A program made the translations under genes and the position numbers. Under the pieces are notes generated by a model. That model did no database searches and was not told the DNA's origin. It was given only the letters and a program-made list of their open reading frames with translations. A DNA stretch of 64,000 nt from Belnapia rosea (lineage in GTDB: Bacteria; Pseudomonadota; Alphaproteobacteria; Acetobacterales; Acetobacteraceae): NCBI RefSeq assembly GCF_900101615.1, contig NZ_FMZX01000004.1:110777-174776 (forward strand), in the 5' to 3' direction. Positions 37,741-46,716 of the stretch are shown one piece after another (within the stretch, counting starts at the first letter, position 1; each line of letters starts with the position of its first letter).

Positions 37741-38814
37741 TTAGAAGCTCGGGTCTCGCAGATCTTTCTTCGACGACCGATACGCTCTTTGCAGCGCAGC
37801 CAGGCGACGGCGTTCAACCTCCTGCGCCGTCCGGTCTTTCGTCAGATCCAACGCTGCCAGTTCCCGGCCCAGCTTCTGGAAATGCGCCCAGCGGTCGGCG
37901 TCGAGGCGGCCCCCGTCCAGCGCGTCGCGTACCGCACAGCCGGGTTCGGTGGTATGCCCGCAGTCGCGAAACCGGCAATTCTGGGCCAGGCGCTCGATGT
38001 CGTCGAAGACCGTGCTGAGACCCGCATCAGCGTCGATCAGGCCCACTTCGCGGATGCCAGGCGTGTCGAGGAGCATCCCTCCGCCAGGGAGCAGGATGAG
38101 TTGGCGATGGCTGGTGGTGTGACGCCCCCGGGCATCCGTCGCGCGGATGTCCTGGGTCGCCATCCGCTCCTCGCCCAGCAGGGCATTCACCAGAGTGGAT
38201 TTGCCCACGCCGGAGGAGCCGATCAGCACACAGGTCTCGCCCGGCTTGATGTGATCCATCAGGCCGCCCAGGCCAAGGCCCTGGCGTGCCGAAACGACGA
38301 GCACCGGGCAGCCCGCCGCCAAGGTGGCGATTTCGGCGGCCTGGCCTTCGGGTTGCTCGCACAGGTCGGCCTTGGTCAGCACCACCACCGGCCGCGCACC
38401 GCTCTGCCAGGCAGCCGCGAGGAAGCGCTCGAGCCGACGCGGATTGAGATCGGCGTTCATCGAGGTCACGACGAAAACGACATCGATGTTGGCGGCGATG
38501 ACCTGCAGTGTCTGCACGCTGTCGGCCGCCCGACGCACGAAGGCCGTACGGCGAGGCAGGACGGCATGGATGGTGGCAGTACCTTCGCCGACGTTTGCCG
38601 ACAAAGCCACCCAGTCGCCGGCGGCCGGATGGCCCGCCTCCCGAGCCTCGTGCCGCACGCGTCCGGAAAGTCTGGCGCTCAGGGTGCCGACATCCGTAAC
38701 CACCAGATTTGCTTCGCGCTGCTGGACGATGATGCGCCCGGGACGGTAGCCGGCACGTGCATGGGGCTCAAATGCCAGCCGCAGCTCATCGCACCAGCCA
38801 TACTGTTCGATCAA
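37741..38814 (-). CDS. rsgA: Ribosome small subunit-dependent GTPase RsgA
   Basis: Circularly permuted GTPase that checks late 30S assembly. An OB-fold N-terminus precedes the G motifs in permuted order: VVVLTKADLC (G4), LVVSARQG (G5), LIGSSGVGKSTLVNALLG (G1), then a TTSHR switch region (G2) and LLDTPGIREVGL (G3). A C-terminal zinc knuckle CRFRDCGHTTEPGC follows. The likely start is TTG at 38814, with GAGGG eight bases upstream, giving IEQYGWCDEL at the N-terminus as in relatives (357 residues). GTG 38823 and 38829 are alternatives. Codon use is less GC-biased than the neighbours, and the surroundings are gene-poor, so it may be an acquired or additional copy. Confidence 0.88.
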   Translation of the reverse strand: MIEQYGWCDELRLAFEPHARAGYRPGRIIVQQREANLVVTDVGTLSARLSGRVRHEAREAGHPAAGDWVALSANVGEGTATIHAVLPRRTAFVRRAADSVQTLQVIAANIDVVFVVTSMNADLNPRRLERFLAAAWQSGARPVVVLTKADLCEQPEGQAAEIATLAAGCPVLVVSARQGLGLGGLMDHIKPGETCVLIGSSGVGKSTLVNALLGEERMATQDIRATDARGRHTTSHRQLILLPGGGMLLDTPGIREVGLIDADAGLSTVFDDIERLAQNCRFRDCGHTTEPGCAVRDALDGGRLDADRWAHFQKLGRELAALDLTKDRTAQEVERRRLAALQRAYRSSKKDLRDPSF

Positions 38815-39152
38815 AAGCGACACCCTCACACAGAATGGGCACCCTAGCACCGACCGGGCGGCAAACCGTCCCTTTGAAATGTGGCCCGGACGGTCATTAG
38901 CCCAGCACTGCACGAGAAGGGTGTATTGCGCCGACGATGGCGTGCCGCCATGCCCTGCTAAGGGACTGGCGTTGACCCGCCGGACAATAGCCCCGTCGGT
39001 TGCCTCAGCATAATTACTGTTGGCGCTACATCCCAACGGGCGAGAGGCAGCTTCACTCCGGCGGCAGCCTGAAAGGCGCCGTTCTGCTTCGGCCAGGTTC
39101 GGTCATGGCAGCTTCGTGCCCTTAGCCGTCCAGGATCGCTCAGAAGACTGCG
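38815..39152. other. Gap with no supported gene
   Basis: About 340 bases upstream of rsgA. The rsgA frame stays open to 39036, but that upstream part has no family similarity, and no ribosome site or RNA gene is visible. It probably holds the rsgA promoter and decayed sequence. The 227 bases at 39294-39520 are similar: short GC-rich repeats such as GCGGCCGG, but nothing supportable. Confidence 0.4.
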
Positions 39153-39293
39153 TCAGACTTCCTCATCGACGCGGTTCTGTTCGATGGCCTGAAGTGGCGT
39201 CAGCCCTGCGTCGAAATACTTCCGCCATAGCTCCGCATCCACATCGAAGGTTACGACAGCCTCAATCTCAGCGATCCAGGTCTCGAAGTTCAT
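39153..39293 (-). CDS. 46-residue small protein
   Basis: ATG at 39293 is preceded by GGGAG at a spacing of about eight bases. The product starts MNFETWIAEIEAVV and runs through LWRKYFDAGLTPLQAIEQN to an acidic end (VDEEV). The Trp-rich helix followed by an 'AGLTPxxAI' turn-helix resembles short uncharacterised proteobacterial proteins of the 'W...F..GM.P..AA' type. It is the only good coding candidate between rsgA and the dedA-like gene. Function unknown. Confidence 0.5.
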   Translation of the reverse strand: MNFETWIAEIEAVVTFDVDAELWRKYFDAGLTPLQAIEQNRVDEEV

Positions 39294-39520
39294 GCACTTG
39301 CTCCCGGTGTATGACCAAGTCGCTGCGGAAGCCGCCTTACCCGATCGCTAATCATAGGAGCTTTCTCCAAAGGTCTGCACAGGGGTCGTGAGCGGCCGGC
39401 CCACCGGACCGCAGGTGACAGAAGCGGCCGGTCCGCTTCCGGCCAGACATGGCCGTTCGAACTGTCGCCAAGAGGGTCCGCAAAGGGTCGGAAGCAGCCA
39501 TCGCTGATTGGGTTTTCGCC

Positions 39521-40120
39521 CTAGCCCGCCCGCCGCGCCCGCAGGATGCGCAGCGCGATCACGCTGAACACCAGCACCATCAGCCCGATGCCGACCGGGC
39601 CGGCCCAGTCCTCGATCAGGTAGAAGCGGTCCTCCAGCGCGTAGCCGGCCCAGGCGAGGCCGCCGGTCCAGATGCCGGTGCCGAGGGCGGTGAAGCCGTA
39701 GAAGACCGGGCGGGGAAGGTGGATAAGGCCGGCCGGGACGGAGATGCCGGTACGGATGCCGGGCATCATCCGGGCAAGGCAGACCGCGGCGGCGCCGTTG
39801 CGGCGAAGCGCCACCTCGGCGCGCAGCAGGGTTTCGCGCGTCAGGCCGACATAGCGGCCGTAGCGGTCGGCGAGGCGGCGCATGCGCTCGGCGCCGAAGG
39901 CGCGCGCCACCTCGTACCAGAAGGCATTGCCGAGGAGCGAGCCGCCGATCCCGGCGGCGATCACGCTGCCCAGCGAGAGCTGGCCGCGGGCGGCGGCGAA
40001 GCCGGCGAGCGGCATGATCACCTCGGAGGGGATCGGCGGGAACAGGTTCTCCGCCACCATCAGCAGGAAGACGCCGGCAAGGCCGGCCGAGACCACGAGC
40101 CCCGAGGCCCATTCCATCAT
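39521..40120 (-). CDS. DedA family membrane protein
   Basis: 199 residues with several hydrophobic spans. AENLFPPIPSEVIMPLAGF is the DedA amphipathic re-entrant signature, and GNAFWYEVARAFG and CLARMMPGIRTGISVPAGL the second. DedA proteins are thought to flip undecaprenyl phosphate or phospholipids and support envelope stress resistance. The start overlaps the stop of the upstream glycosyltransferase by four bases, so they are coupled; a lipid-carrier flippase next to an ArnT-like enzyme makes functional sense. A second ATG lies one codon later. Confidence 0.9.
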   Translation of the reverse strand: MMEWASGLVVSAGLAGVFLLMVAENLFPPIPSEVIMPLAGFAAARGQLSLGSVIAAGIGGSLLGNAFWYEVARAFGAERMRRLADRYGRYVGLTRETLLRAEVALRRNGAAAVCLARMMPGIRTGISVPAGLIHLPRPVFYGFTALGTGIWTGGLAWAGYALEDRFYLIEDWAGPVGIGLMVLVFSVIALRILRARRAG

Positions 40121-41805
40121 GATGCGAGCCTGTAGAGCAGGAGGGTGACCCAACGGCCGCGAGAGTAGTTGAAGCCGGTGACGCTGGCGATCTCCTCCGG
40201 CATCAGGGCCAGCCCGGTGGCGCGGCGGCGGAAATCGGCCTCGGCACGGTCGCCGACCGCGACCACGCGGCCCGGGCCGCCGGCGAGGAATTCGGCGGCA
40301 TCGGTGCCGGTGCGGAGCAGGCGCACATCCTGGCCGATGGCGAAGAGCACCGAGGGTTCCGAATGGCCGGTGATGCCGAAGTGGCCGGCGGGCAGGCCGG
40401 GCGCGCGGGCCTCGACCGCGGCGGCGAGGCGCGGGGCGATCCAGAGCGGGGTGAGATGGGGCGCGACGCCCTCCAGCACCGCGGCATAGAGCGGCACGGC
40501 GAGCAGGGCGCCGAGCAGCCCGGCGCGGCCCCAGGCGCGGAGGCGGGCGGCGCGCAGCAGCAGGAAGACGAGGACGCCCGCCGCCGGGATGGCCAGCAGG
40601 CCGGCGGGCAGCAGGCGGCGCTCGAGATACCAGGGCGCCCCCAGCGCCAGCCCAGCCAGCCCGGCGGCGACGCCGACCAGCCCGGCGATGCCGATCCAGC
40701 GCCACCAGCGGCCCGGCGGGCTGCGCATCGGGTTGATCGCCCAGGCGGCGCCGAGCAGCATCAGCGCCGGGTAGAGCGGCAGGGTATAGTGCGGCAGCTT
40801 GGTCTGCACCGCCTCGAAGACCAGCCAGGACGGTACCACCCAGGCGAGCAGGAAACGGGTCGGCGGGTTGAGCCGGTCGTGCCAGGCATTGGGCAGGGCG
40901 GCGAGCACGATCCAGGCGCCGGGGAAGGCGGCGATGCCGAAGGTCAGCAGGTAGTAGCCGGGCGGGCCCCAGTGCTTCTCCTCGCCGGAGCCGATCTTCG
41001 ACAGCATGTCGCCGCCGACCGCCTGCTGGAAGAAGCGGCCCTCCGTCGCGATGCCGATGGCGATGAACCAAGGGGCGGCGGCGGCGAGCATCAGGGGCAC
41101 GCCCCAGCCGGGCCGCAACGCGCGCAGCCAGGACGCCTCGCGGTCGCTGACCGCCAGGGTGATGCCGGCGAGCAGCGGCACCATCGGGCCGATCGGCCCC
41201 TTCAGCAGGATGCCTAGGCCCAGCAGCAGCCAGAAGCCCGCCGCCTGCCGGGCGCTGAAGGCGGTGGGGCGGAGATAGGCCTGGCCGAACAGGCCCATGG
41301 CGCCGGCGATGGTCGCCAGCAGCGCGGCATCGGTCTTGGCGATATGCGTCTCGGCGACCAGCACGAGGCAGGAGGCGAGCATGGCCGCGCCGAGCAGCGC
41401 CGCCCGACGCCCGACCATGGCGCGGCCCCAATGGAAGGTGGCGAGCACCGCGAGCAGCGCGCCGGCGAGGCTCGGCAGGCGGTAGGGCCAGATCATGTCC
41501 CGCGTGCCGAGCCGCGTCGCCTCCACCACATGGACCGAGGCGGATTGCAGCCAGTGGATGCCGGCGGGCTTCTTGTTGCGCTCCTCCTCGCCGAAGCGGA
41601 TGCGGACATGGTCGCCGCTCTCGACCATCTGCCGGCTGGCCTGGGCGAAGCGGGCCTCGTCCCGGTCGGTCGCCGGCAGGGTGAAGAAGCCGGGCAGCCA
41701 GAGCAGCAGGCAGAGCAGGGCCAGGAACAGCTTCGGCCGGCGCTGCAGCGCATCCGGCAGGAGGCCGAGCGAGGGGTCCGGGCTGGAGGGGGCCGACAGA
41801 TGCAT
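40117..41805 (-). CDS. ArnT-like GT-C glycosyltransferase (PMT_2 family)
   Basis: 562-residue polytopic protein with about 12 hydrophobic segments. LPATDRDEARFAQASRQMVE carries the acidic catalytic motif of the first periplasmic loop (DRDEAR). EERNKKPAGIHWLQS matches the KPP-like motif of ArnT and related enzymes. LLKGPIGPMVPLL and TKLPHYTLPLYPALMLL are also typical. ArnT-type enzymes move sugars from undecaprenyl phosphate to lipid A or other acceptors in the periplasm. The substrate here is unknown; no arnB/C/D genes are nearby. Coupled to the DedA gene. Divergent from rsmB across ~48 bp. Confidence 0.87.
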   Translation of the reverse strand: MHLSAPSSPDPSLGLLPDALQRRPKLFLALLCLLLWLPGFFTLPATDRDEARFAQASRQMVESGDHVRIRFGEEERNKKPAGIHWLQSASVHVVEATRLGTRDMIWPYRLPSLAGALLAVLATFHWGRAMVGRRAALLGAAMLASCLVLVAETHIAKTDAALLATIAGAMGLFGQAYLRPTAFSARQAAGFWLLLGLGILLKGPIGPMVPLLAGITLAVSDREASWLRALRPGWGVPLMLAAAAPWFIAIGIATEGRFFQQAVGGDMLSKIGSGEEKHWGPPGYYLLTFGIAAFPGAWIVLAALPNAWHDRLNPPTRFLLAWVVPSWLVFEAVQTKLPHYTLPLYPALMLLGAAWAINPMRSPPGRWWRWIGIAGLVGVAAGLAGLALGAPWYLERRLLPAGLLAIPAAGVLVFLLLRAARLRAWGRAGLLGALLAVPLYAAVLEGVAPHLTPLWIAPRLAAAVEARAPGLPAGHFGITGHSEPSVLFAIGQDVRLLRTGTDAAEFLAGGPGRVVAVGDRAEADFRRRATGLALMPEEIASVTGFNYSRGRWVTLLLYRLAS

Positions 41806-41853
41806 GGGGGCGCACTAGCATGCGGAGGGGACGGGGGCCATAAACCCGCTCTC

Positions 41854-43098
41854 ATGTCCTCCCATCTCGGTTCCCCCACCCGCCGCGCCGCGCTCTCCCT
41901 CCTGGAGGCGGTGATGACCCGTCACCGCTCGCTCGAGGAGGCGCTGGATGCGCTGCCCAAGGGCATCGCCCCGCGCGACAAGGCCGCGGCGCACCGGATC
42001 GCCGGCGCCGTGCTGCGCCGGGCGGGCAGCCTGGATGCGGTGCTGGAGCCCTTCCTGCGGCGGGAGCCGCCCTCCGAGGTCCGCCAGGCGCTGCGGATGG
42101 GTGTGGCGGAGCTGCTGCTGCTCGGGACGCCGGCGCATGCGGCGGTGGCGAGTTCGGTGACGCTGGTGCCGAAGCCCTTCGCCGGCCTCGCCAATGCCGT
42201 GCTGCGGCGGGTGGCGGAGGCGGGGTCGGCCGCGCTGGAGGGGCTGGATGCGGAGCGGCTGGATACGCCGCCCTGGCTCTGGTCGGCCTGGCATGCGGCC
42301 TATGGGCCGGCGGTGCGGGCGATTGCCGCGGCGCATCGCGAGGAGGCGCCGCTCGACCTGTCGCTCGCGCCCGGCACCGCCGCGCCGGAGGGCGGCGAGC
42401 CCCTGCCGACCGGGAGCTGGCGCTACCCGCCGGGGACGCGGGTCGCGGAGATGCCAGGCTTCGCCGAGGGTGGCTTCTGGGTGCAGGACGCCGCCGCCGC
42501 GCTGCCGGCCCGGCTGCTGGATGTCCGGCCAGGTGAGCGGGTGCTCGACCTCTGCGCCGCGCCGGGCGGCAAGACGGCGCAGCTGGCCGCGGCCGGCGGG
42601 CAGGTGGTGGCGGTGGAGCGGGAGCCGCGGCGGGCGGCGCGGCTGCGGGAGAATCTCGCCCGGCTGCGGCTCTCGGCCGAGGTGGTGGAGGCGGATGCGA
42701 CGCAATGGGATGCCGGCGGGGCGGTGTTCGATGCCGTGCTGCTCGATGCGCCCTGCACCGCGACCGGGACGATCCGGCGGCACCCGGACGTGCCCTATCT
42801 GAAGCGGGCGCGGGATGTCGGGCCGATGGCCGAGCTGCAGCGGGCCCTGCTGGCGGCGGCGGCACGGCGCGTGGCGCCTGACGGACGGCTGGTCCTCGCC
42901 ACCTGCTCGCTGCAGCAGGAAGAGGGCGAGGCGCATGCGGCGCCGGCGGGATTCGTGGCCGACCCGGTGAGGCCGGAGGAGCTGCCAGGGCTGGAGGCGG
43001 CGCTCACCGCGGCGGGAACGGTGCGGACCCGGCCGGATCTCTGGGCCGGGCGGGGCGGGTTGGATGGGTTCTTCATCGCCCGCTGGCGGCGCGGGTGA
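41854..43098 (+). CDS. rsmB: RsmB/NOP-type rRNA (cytosine-C5) methyltransferase
   Basis: Probable 16S rRNA m5C967 methyltransferase. The N-terminal NusB-like RNA-binding domain (RRAALSLLEAVMTRHRSLEE, RKAAAH-type helices, FAGLANAVLRRV) is followed by the SAM domain. VLDLCAAPGGKTAQLAA is motif I, LLDAPCTATGTIRRHPD carries the first Cys (motif IV), and LVLATCSLQQEEGE the catalytic Cys (motif VI). 414 residues, slightly short because the C-terminal segment is trimmed. Followed by rpe, a common alphaproteobacterial neighbourhood. Confidence 0.9.
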   Translation: MSSHLGSPTRRAALSLLEAVMTRHRSLEEALDALPKGIAPRDKAAAHRIAGAVLRRAGSLDAVLEPFLRREPPSEVRQALRMGVAELLLLGTPAHAAVASSVTLVPKPFAGLANAVLRRVAEAGSAALEGLDAERLDTPPWLWSAWHAAYGPAVRAIAAAHREEAPLDLSLAPGTAAPEGGEPLPTGSWRYPPGTRVAEMPGFAEGGFWVQDAAAALPARLLDVRPGERVLDLCAAPGGKTAQLAAAGGQVVAVEREPRRAARLRENLARLRLSAEVVEADATQWDAGGAVFDAVLLDAPCTATGTIRRHPDVPYLKRARDVGPMAELQRALLAAAARRVAPDGRLVLATCSLQQEEGEAHAAPAGFVADPVRPEELPGLEAALTAAGTVRTRPDLWAGRGGLDGFFIARWRRG

Positions 43099-43124
43099 AC
43101 CTGTGGCGCATATTATGGCACCGA

Positions 43125-43142
43125 TTCACAACTTATGGTGAA
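43125..43142. promoter_or_regulatory. Small inverted repeat in the AT-rich rsmB-rpe gap
   Basis: TTCAC, eight bases, GTGAA, preceded by two TTATGG-containing copies (around 43113 and 43133). The 120-base gap before rpe is locally AT-rich and likely contains its promoter. No consensus -35/-10 pair stands out, so this is a weak call. Confidence 0.25.
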
Positions 43143-43219
43143 TTAGGGCCGATTCCTGCGTGCTGCGGCGCGTGACGGCGCCTTGCCCGCTGCCTCCCGC
43201 CGCCGCTAGAACCGCCGGG

Positions 43220-43900
43220 ATGCCAAGCCGCCCTGTCCGGATCGCCCCCTCCCTCCTTGCCGCCGATTTCGCCCGCCTCGGTGAGGAGGCGCGCAGCGTC
43301 GCCGCTGCGGGGGCGGATTGGTTGCACCTCGACATCATGGATGGGCATTTCGTGCCGAATATCAGCTTCGGCCCGGTGGTGGTGAAGGCGCTCCGGCCGC
43401 ACCTCTCCATTCCCTTCGACGTGCATCTGATGATCGCGCCCGCCGACTCCTACCTCGAGGCCTTTGCCGCGGCGGGGGCCGACATCATCAGCCTGCACCC
43501 GGAGGCGGGGCCGCATCTGCACCGAAGCCTGCAGACCATCCGCGCGCTCGGGCGACGGGCGGGCGTGGTGCTCAACCCGGCGACCCCGGTCTCGGCGGTG
43601 GAGAACGTGCTCGACCTCTGCGACCTCATCCTCGTCATGTCGGTCAATCCAGGCTTCGGCGGGCAGTCCTTCCTCACCAGCCAGCTCGGCAAGATCGCGG
43701 CGTTGCGGCGGATGATCGACGCGCATGTCGCCGCCGGTGGCCAGCCGATCGACCTCGAGGTCGATGGCGGGGTGACGGCTGAGACGGCGCCGCTTTGCAT
43801 CGATGCCGGGGCGGATGTGCTGATCGCCGGCACCGCCGTCTTCGGCAAGCCGGACTATGCCGCGGCCATCCGGGCGCTCCGACCCAAGGTTCTTGCCTGA
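43220..43900 (+). CDS. rpe: Ribulose-phosphate 3-epimerase
   Basis: Interconverts ribulose-5-phosphate and xylulose-5-phosphate in the pentose phosphate pathway. The (beta/alpha)8 chain shows [39 protein letters not shown] with metal ligands His and Asp, [20 protein letters not shown], and [15 protein letters not shown] with the second catalytic Asp. 226 residues. The ATG at 43220 fits the family start; upstream GTG 43160 would add a non-family stretch. Its stop overlaps the heparinase-like gene start as TGATG. Confidence 0.95.
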   Translation: MPSRPVRIAPSLLAADFARLGEEARSVAAAGADWLHLDIMDGHFVPNISFGPVVVKALRPHLSIPFDVHLMIAPADSYLEAFAAAGADIISLHPEAGPHLHRSLQTIRALGRRAGVVLNPATPVSAVENVLDLCDLILVMSVNPGFGGQSFLTSQLGKIAALRRMIDAHVAAGGQPIDLEVDGGVTAETAPLCIDAGADVLIAGTAVFGKPDYAAAIRALRPKVLA

Positions 43901-45555
43901 TGCGCGACATCATCCGCGGTACGCGGCGCTTTATCTCCGGCCTCCGCCCCGTGAAGGTGCCGGATGCCCCGGCGCGGGCCTTCCGCGATCTCTGGCCGGG
44001 CGACGCGAATCGCGGAGCGCGGCTGCTGCGGGGGGAGTTCGAGCATCTCGGCACCACCCACCGGCTGGACCCGGCGCCGGAGGCGGCCTCGGGCTGGGAC
44101 GACAGGGCCGGGCCGGCCACCTGGCGGGCGGCGGCGCATGGCTTCGCCTGGCTGCGCGACCTGCGCGCCCTCGGCACCGATGCGGCGCGGACCCGGGCGC
44201 GGGACCTGGCCGAGGATTGGCTCGGGCGGGGCGCCGAGGAGGAGCTGGCCCAGGCGCCGGATGTGGCGGCGGCGCGGGTCTCGGCCTGGCTCGGCCATTG
44301 GGACTTCGTGGCGGCGACGGCGGAGGACGGGTTCCGCAAGCGGCTGCTGGTGCGGCTGGCGCAGGATGCGCGGGGCGTCGTCGCCTCGCTGCCGGCCGAG
44401 GCGATGCATCGCGGCGCGCTGGTCACGCTGAAGGGCGCCATCGCCGCCGCCGTGGCACTGGAGGAGGAGGCCTGGATGACCCGGGCGCTCCGCTTCCTGC
44501 CCGGTGAGCTCGAGCGCCAATTCCACCCCGATGGCGGGCATGTCGAGCGCTCGCCGGCGCAGCAGCTGCTGGCGATGCAGGACCTGATCGAGATCCGCAA
44601 CCTGCTGCATGGGGCGGGGATCAGCCCGCCGGCCCTGCTGGCGACGGTGCTGGAGCGGGCGGGGCAGGCGCTCCGCCTCTACCGGCATGGCGATGGCGGG
44701 CTCGCCCAGTTCAACGGCACGCGCGAGGAGGGGGCGGGGCTGGTCGATCTGGTGCTGACCCAGGGCCAGGCCCGCGGCCGGGCGCCGATGCTGCTGGAGG
44801 AGACCGGCTTCCACCGGCTTCAGGCCGGGCGCACCCTGGTGATCGCCGATGCCGCGGCGCCGCCGCCGGCCCGGGCGCGGGATGCCGGCACCGGCCTGCC
44901 GCGCGGGGCGGACCGCTACGCCCATGCCGGGACCCTGTCCTTCGAGATGTCGGTCGGGCGGGACCGGCTGGTCGTCAATTGCGGCGCGGCGCCGGGGGCC
45001 GAGGGCGCCTGGCGGGATGCGCTGCGGGCGACGGCGGCGCATTCCACCCTGATCCTCGCCGATACCAACAGCAGCGAGCTGAAGGAGGATGGACTCGGCC
45101 GGCGGCCGGAGCGCGTCGAGCAGGAGCGGCACGAGGCCAACGGCGCGCAGTGGCTCGAGTCGAGCCATGACGGTTGGCGCAAGCCCTTCGGCGCGGTGCA
45201 CCGGCGGCGGCTCTACCTCGCCGAGACGGGGGACGACCTGCGCGGCGAGGACATCATCGAGATGCTGGAGCAGGGGGCGAAGCCGCCCAGCTTCGTGCTG
45301 CGCTTCCACCTGCATCCCGGCGTCACCGCCAGCCTGCAGGAGGAGGACCAGGCGGTGCTGCTGCGCCTGCCCTCGGGCCAGGGCTGGCGGCTGCGGGCCA
45401 AGGGGGCGGCGGTGAGCCTCGAGGAGAGCCTCTACCTGGGCGGCGAGCAGCGGCGGAACAGCCAGATCGTGCTCACCACCGAGGCCGGGCAGGATACGGT
45501 GCAATGGGCACTCGGCCGGGTGGCAGCGGTGCCGGGCGAGGCGGCGGAAGCCTGA
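43900..45555 (+). CDS. Heparinase II/III family protein
   Basis: 551 residues in the alginate-lyase/heparinase II/III layout. The N-terminal half is an alpha-barrel (AHGFAWLRDLRALG, GHVERSPAQQLLAMQDLIEI with a conserved His-Glu and Gln). The C-terminal half is a beta-sandwich: LVVNCGAAPG, AAHSTLILADTNSSEL with His and Asn-Ser, and FRLHPGVTA-like FHLHPGVTASLQEE. No signal peptide is present, unlike secreted lyases. In alphaproteobacteria this gene commonly sits beside rsmB and rpe, which hints at a cell-envelope or recycling role rather than heparin degradation. Coupled to rpe. Confidence 0.85.
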   Translation: MRDIIRGTRRFISGLRPVKVPDAPARAFRDLWPGDANRGARLLRGEFEHLGTTHRLDPAPEAASGWDDRAGPATWRAAAHGFAWLRDLRALGTDAARTRARDLAEDWLGRGAEEELAQAPDVAAARVSAWLGHWDFVAATAEDGFRKRLLVRLAQDARGVVASLPAEAMHRGALVTLKGAIAAAVALEEEAWMTRALRFLPGELERQFHPDGGHVERSPAQQLLAMQDLIEIRNLLHGAGISPPALLATVLERAGQALRLYRHGDGGLAQFNGTREEGAGLVDLVLTQGQARGRAPMLLEETGFHRLQAGRTLVIADAAAPPPARARDAGTGLPRGADRYAHAGTLSFEMSVGRDRLVVNCGAAPGAEGAWRDALRATAAHSTLILADTNSSELKEDGLGRRPERVEQERHEANGAQWLESSHDGWRKPFGAVHRRRLYLAETGDDLRGEDIIEMLEQGAKPPSFVLRFHLHPGVTASLQEEDQAVLLRLPSGQGWRLRAKGAAVSLEESLYLGGEQRRNSQIVLTTEAGQDTVQWALGRVAAVPGEAAEA

Positions 45556-45576
45556 CCTCGCCCTGAGGATCGCCCC

Positions 45577-46686
45577 CTGAAGATCGCCGAAGTCACCAAT
45601 GTCGATTTCTCGCTGCGGCACTTCCTGCTGCCGCTGATGCGGGGCGCCCGCGCGCGGGGGCATGAGGTCGTGGGGCTTTGCGCCGAGGGGCCGCTGCTGG
45701 ACCAGCCGCGGGCGGAGGGGTTCCGCGTCATCCCCATCCCCATGGCGCGCAGCCTGAACCCGGTGGCCCAGGCGCGCTGCCTTGCCGCGCTGCACCGGGT
45801 GTTCCGGGCCGAGCGCTTCGACCTGGTGCATGCCCATATGCCGATCAGCGGCCTGCTGGCGCGGGCGGCGGCGCGGGCGGCCGGGGTGCCGCGCATCGCC
45901 TATACCTGCCACGGCTTCCTGTTCAACCAGCCGGGCCCGGCCTGGCGGCGGGAACTTGCGCTGGCGCTGGAGCGGGCGGCGGGGCGGATCACCGGTACCT
46001 ACCTCACCGTCAGCGAGGAGGAGGCGGGGGATGCGCGGCGGCTCGGCATCCATCCGGGGGCGACGCCGGTGCTGAACGGGCGGGACCCGGCGCTGTTTCG
46101 GCCGGATGCGGCGGCGCGGGCCGAGGTCAGGGCGGAACTCGGTGCCGGGGAGGGGGAGTGCGTGGTGCTCGCCGTCTCCAGGCTGGTGCGGCACAAGGGG
46201 TATCCCGAGCTGCTGCAGGCGATGGAGGCGGTGCCGGGCGCCGTCCTCTGGGTGGTGGGCGAGCGGCTGGCCACCGACCATGGCGAGGATCTGGAGCCGT
46301 GGTTCGCCCGCGCCGAGGCGGCGATGCCGGGGCGCATCCGGCGGCTCGGCTACCGGCACGACGTGGCGCGGGTGATGGCGGCGGCGGATGTCTTCACCCT
46401 GCCGAGCCATTTCGAGGGGCTGCCGATGTCGGTCATCGAGGCGATGCTCTGCGGCCTGCCGGTGGTGGCGACCGACATCCGCGGCTCGCGCGAGATGGTG
46501 GTGGAGGGGGAGACGGGCTTCCTGGTGCCGCCGGCGACCGTCCCGCCGCTGGCCGAGGCGCTGGGGCGGCTGGCCGGCGATGCGGCGCTCAGGGCGCGGA
46601 TGGGGGCGGCCGGGCGCGCCAGGGCCGTCGAGCGGTTCGACGAGGCCAAGGTGGTTGGCCGAAGCCTCGACCTGCTGGGGCTGTAG
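45577..46686 (+). CDS. Family 4 glycosyltransferase with apparent CTG start
   Basis: GT4-type glycosyltransferase, GT-B fold. The N-terminus reads KIAEVTNVDFSLRHFLLPL after the initiator, followed by GHEVVGLCAEG and FDLVHAHMPISGLLARAAA. The donor site is LVRHKGYPELLQAME, and EGLPMSVIEAMLCGLPVVAT contains the E-x7-E motif. No ATG, GTG or TTG occurs between the preceding in-frame stop (45553) and residue 21. CTG at 45577 has GAGG eight bases upstream and gives exactly the expected N-terminus (369 residues). It is in the same frame as the heparinase gene. Acceptor unknown; it probably acts in polysaccharide or glycolipid assembly. Confidence 0.85.
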   Translation: MKIAEVTNVDFSLRHFLLPLMRGARARGHEVVGLCAEGPLLDQPRAEGFRVIPIPMARSLNPVAQARCLAALHRVFRAERFDLVHAHMPISGLLARAAARAAGVPRIAYTCHGFLFNQPGPAWRRELALALERAAGRITGTYLTVSEEEAGDARRLGIHPGATPVLNGRDPALFRPDAAARAEVRAELGAGEGECVVLAVSRLVRHKGYPELLQAMEAVPGAVLWVVGERLATDHGEDLEPWFARAEAAMPGRIRRLGYRHDVARVMAAADVFTLPSHFEGLPMSVIEAMLCGLPVVATDIRGSREMVVEGETGFLVPPATVPPLAEALGRLAGDAALRARMGAAGRARAVERFDEAKVVGRSLDLLGL

Positions 46687-46716
46687 CCCGGCGCCTCAAG
46701 GGTCTAAGGTGTCCCG

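Noticed and set aside
38815-39036. N-terminal extension of RsgA to ATG 39036
   Set aside because: The added residues have no family similarity, and a TTG start with GAGGG gives the canonical N-terminus.
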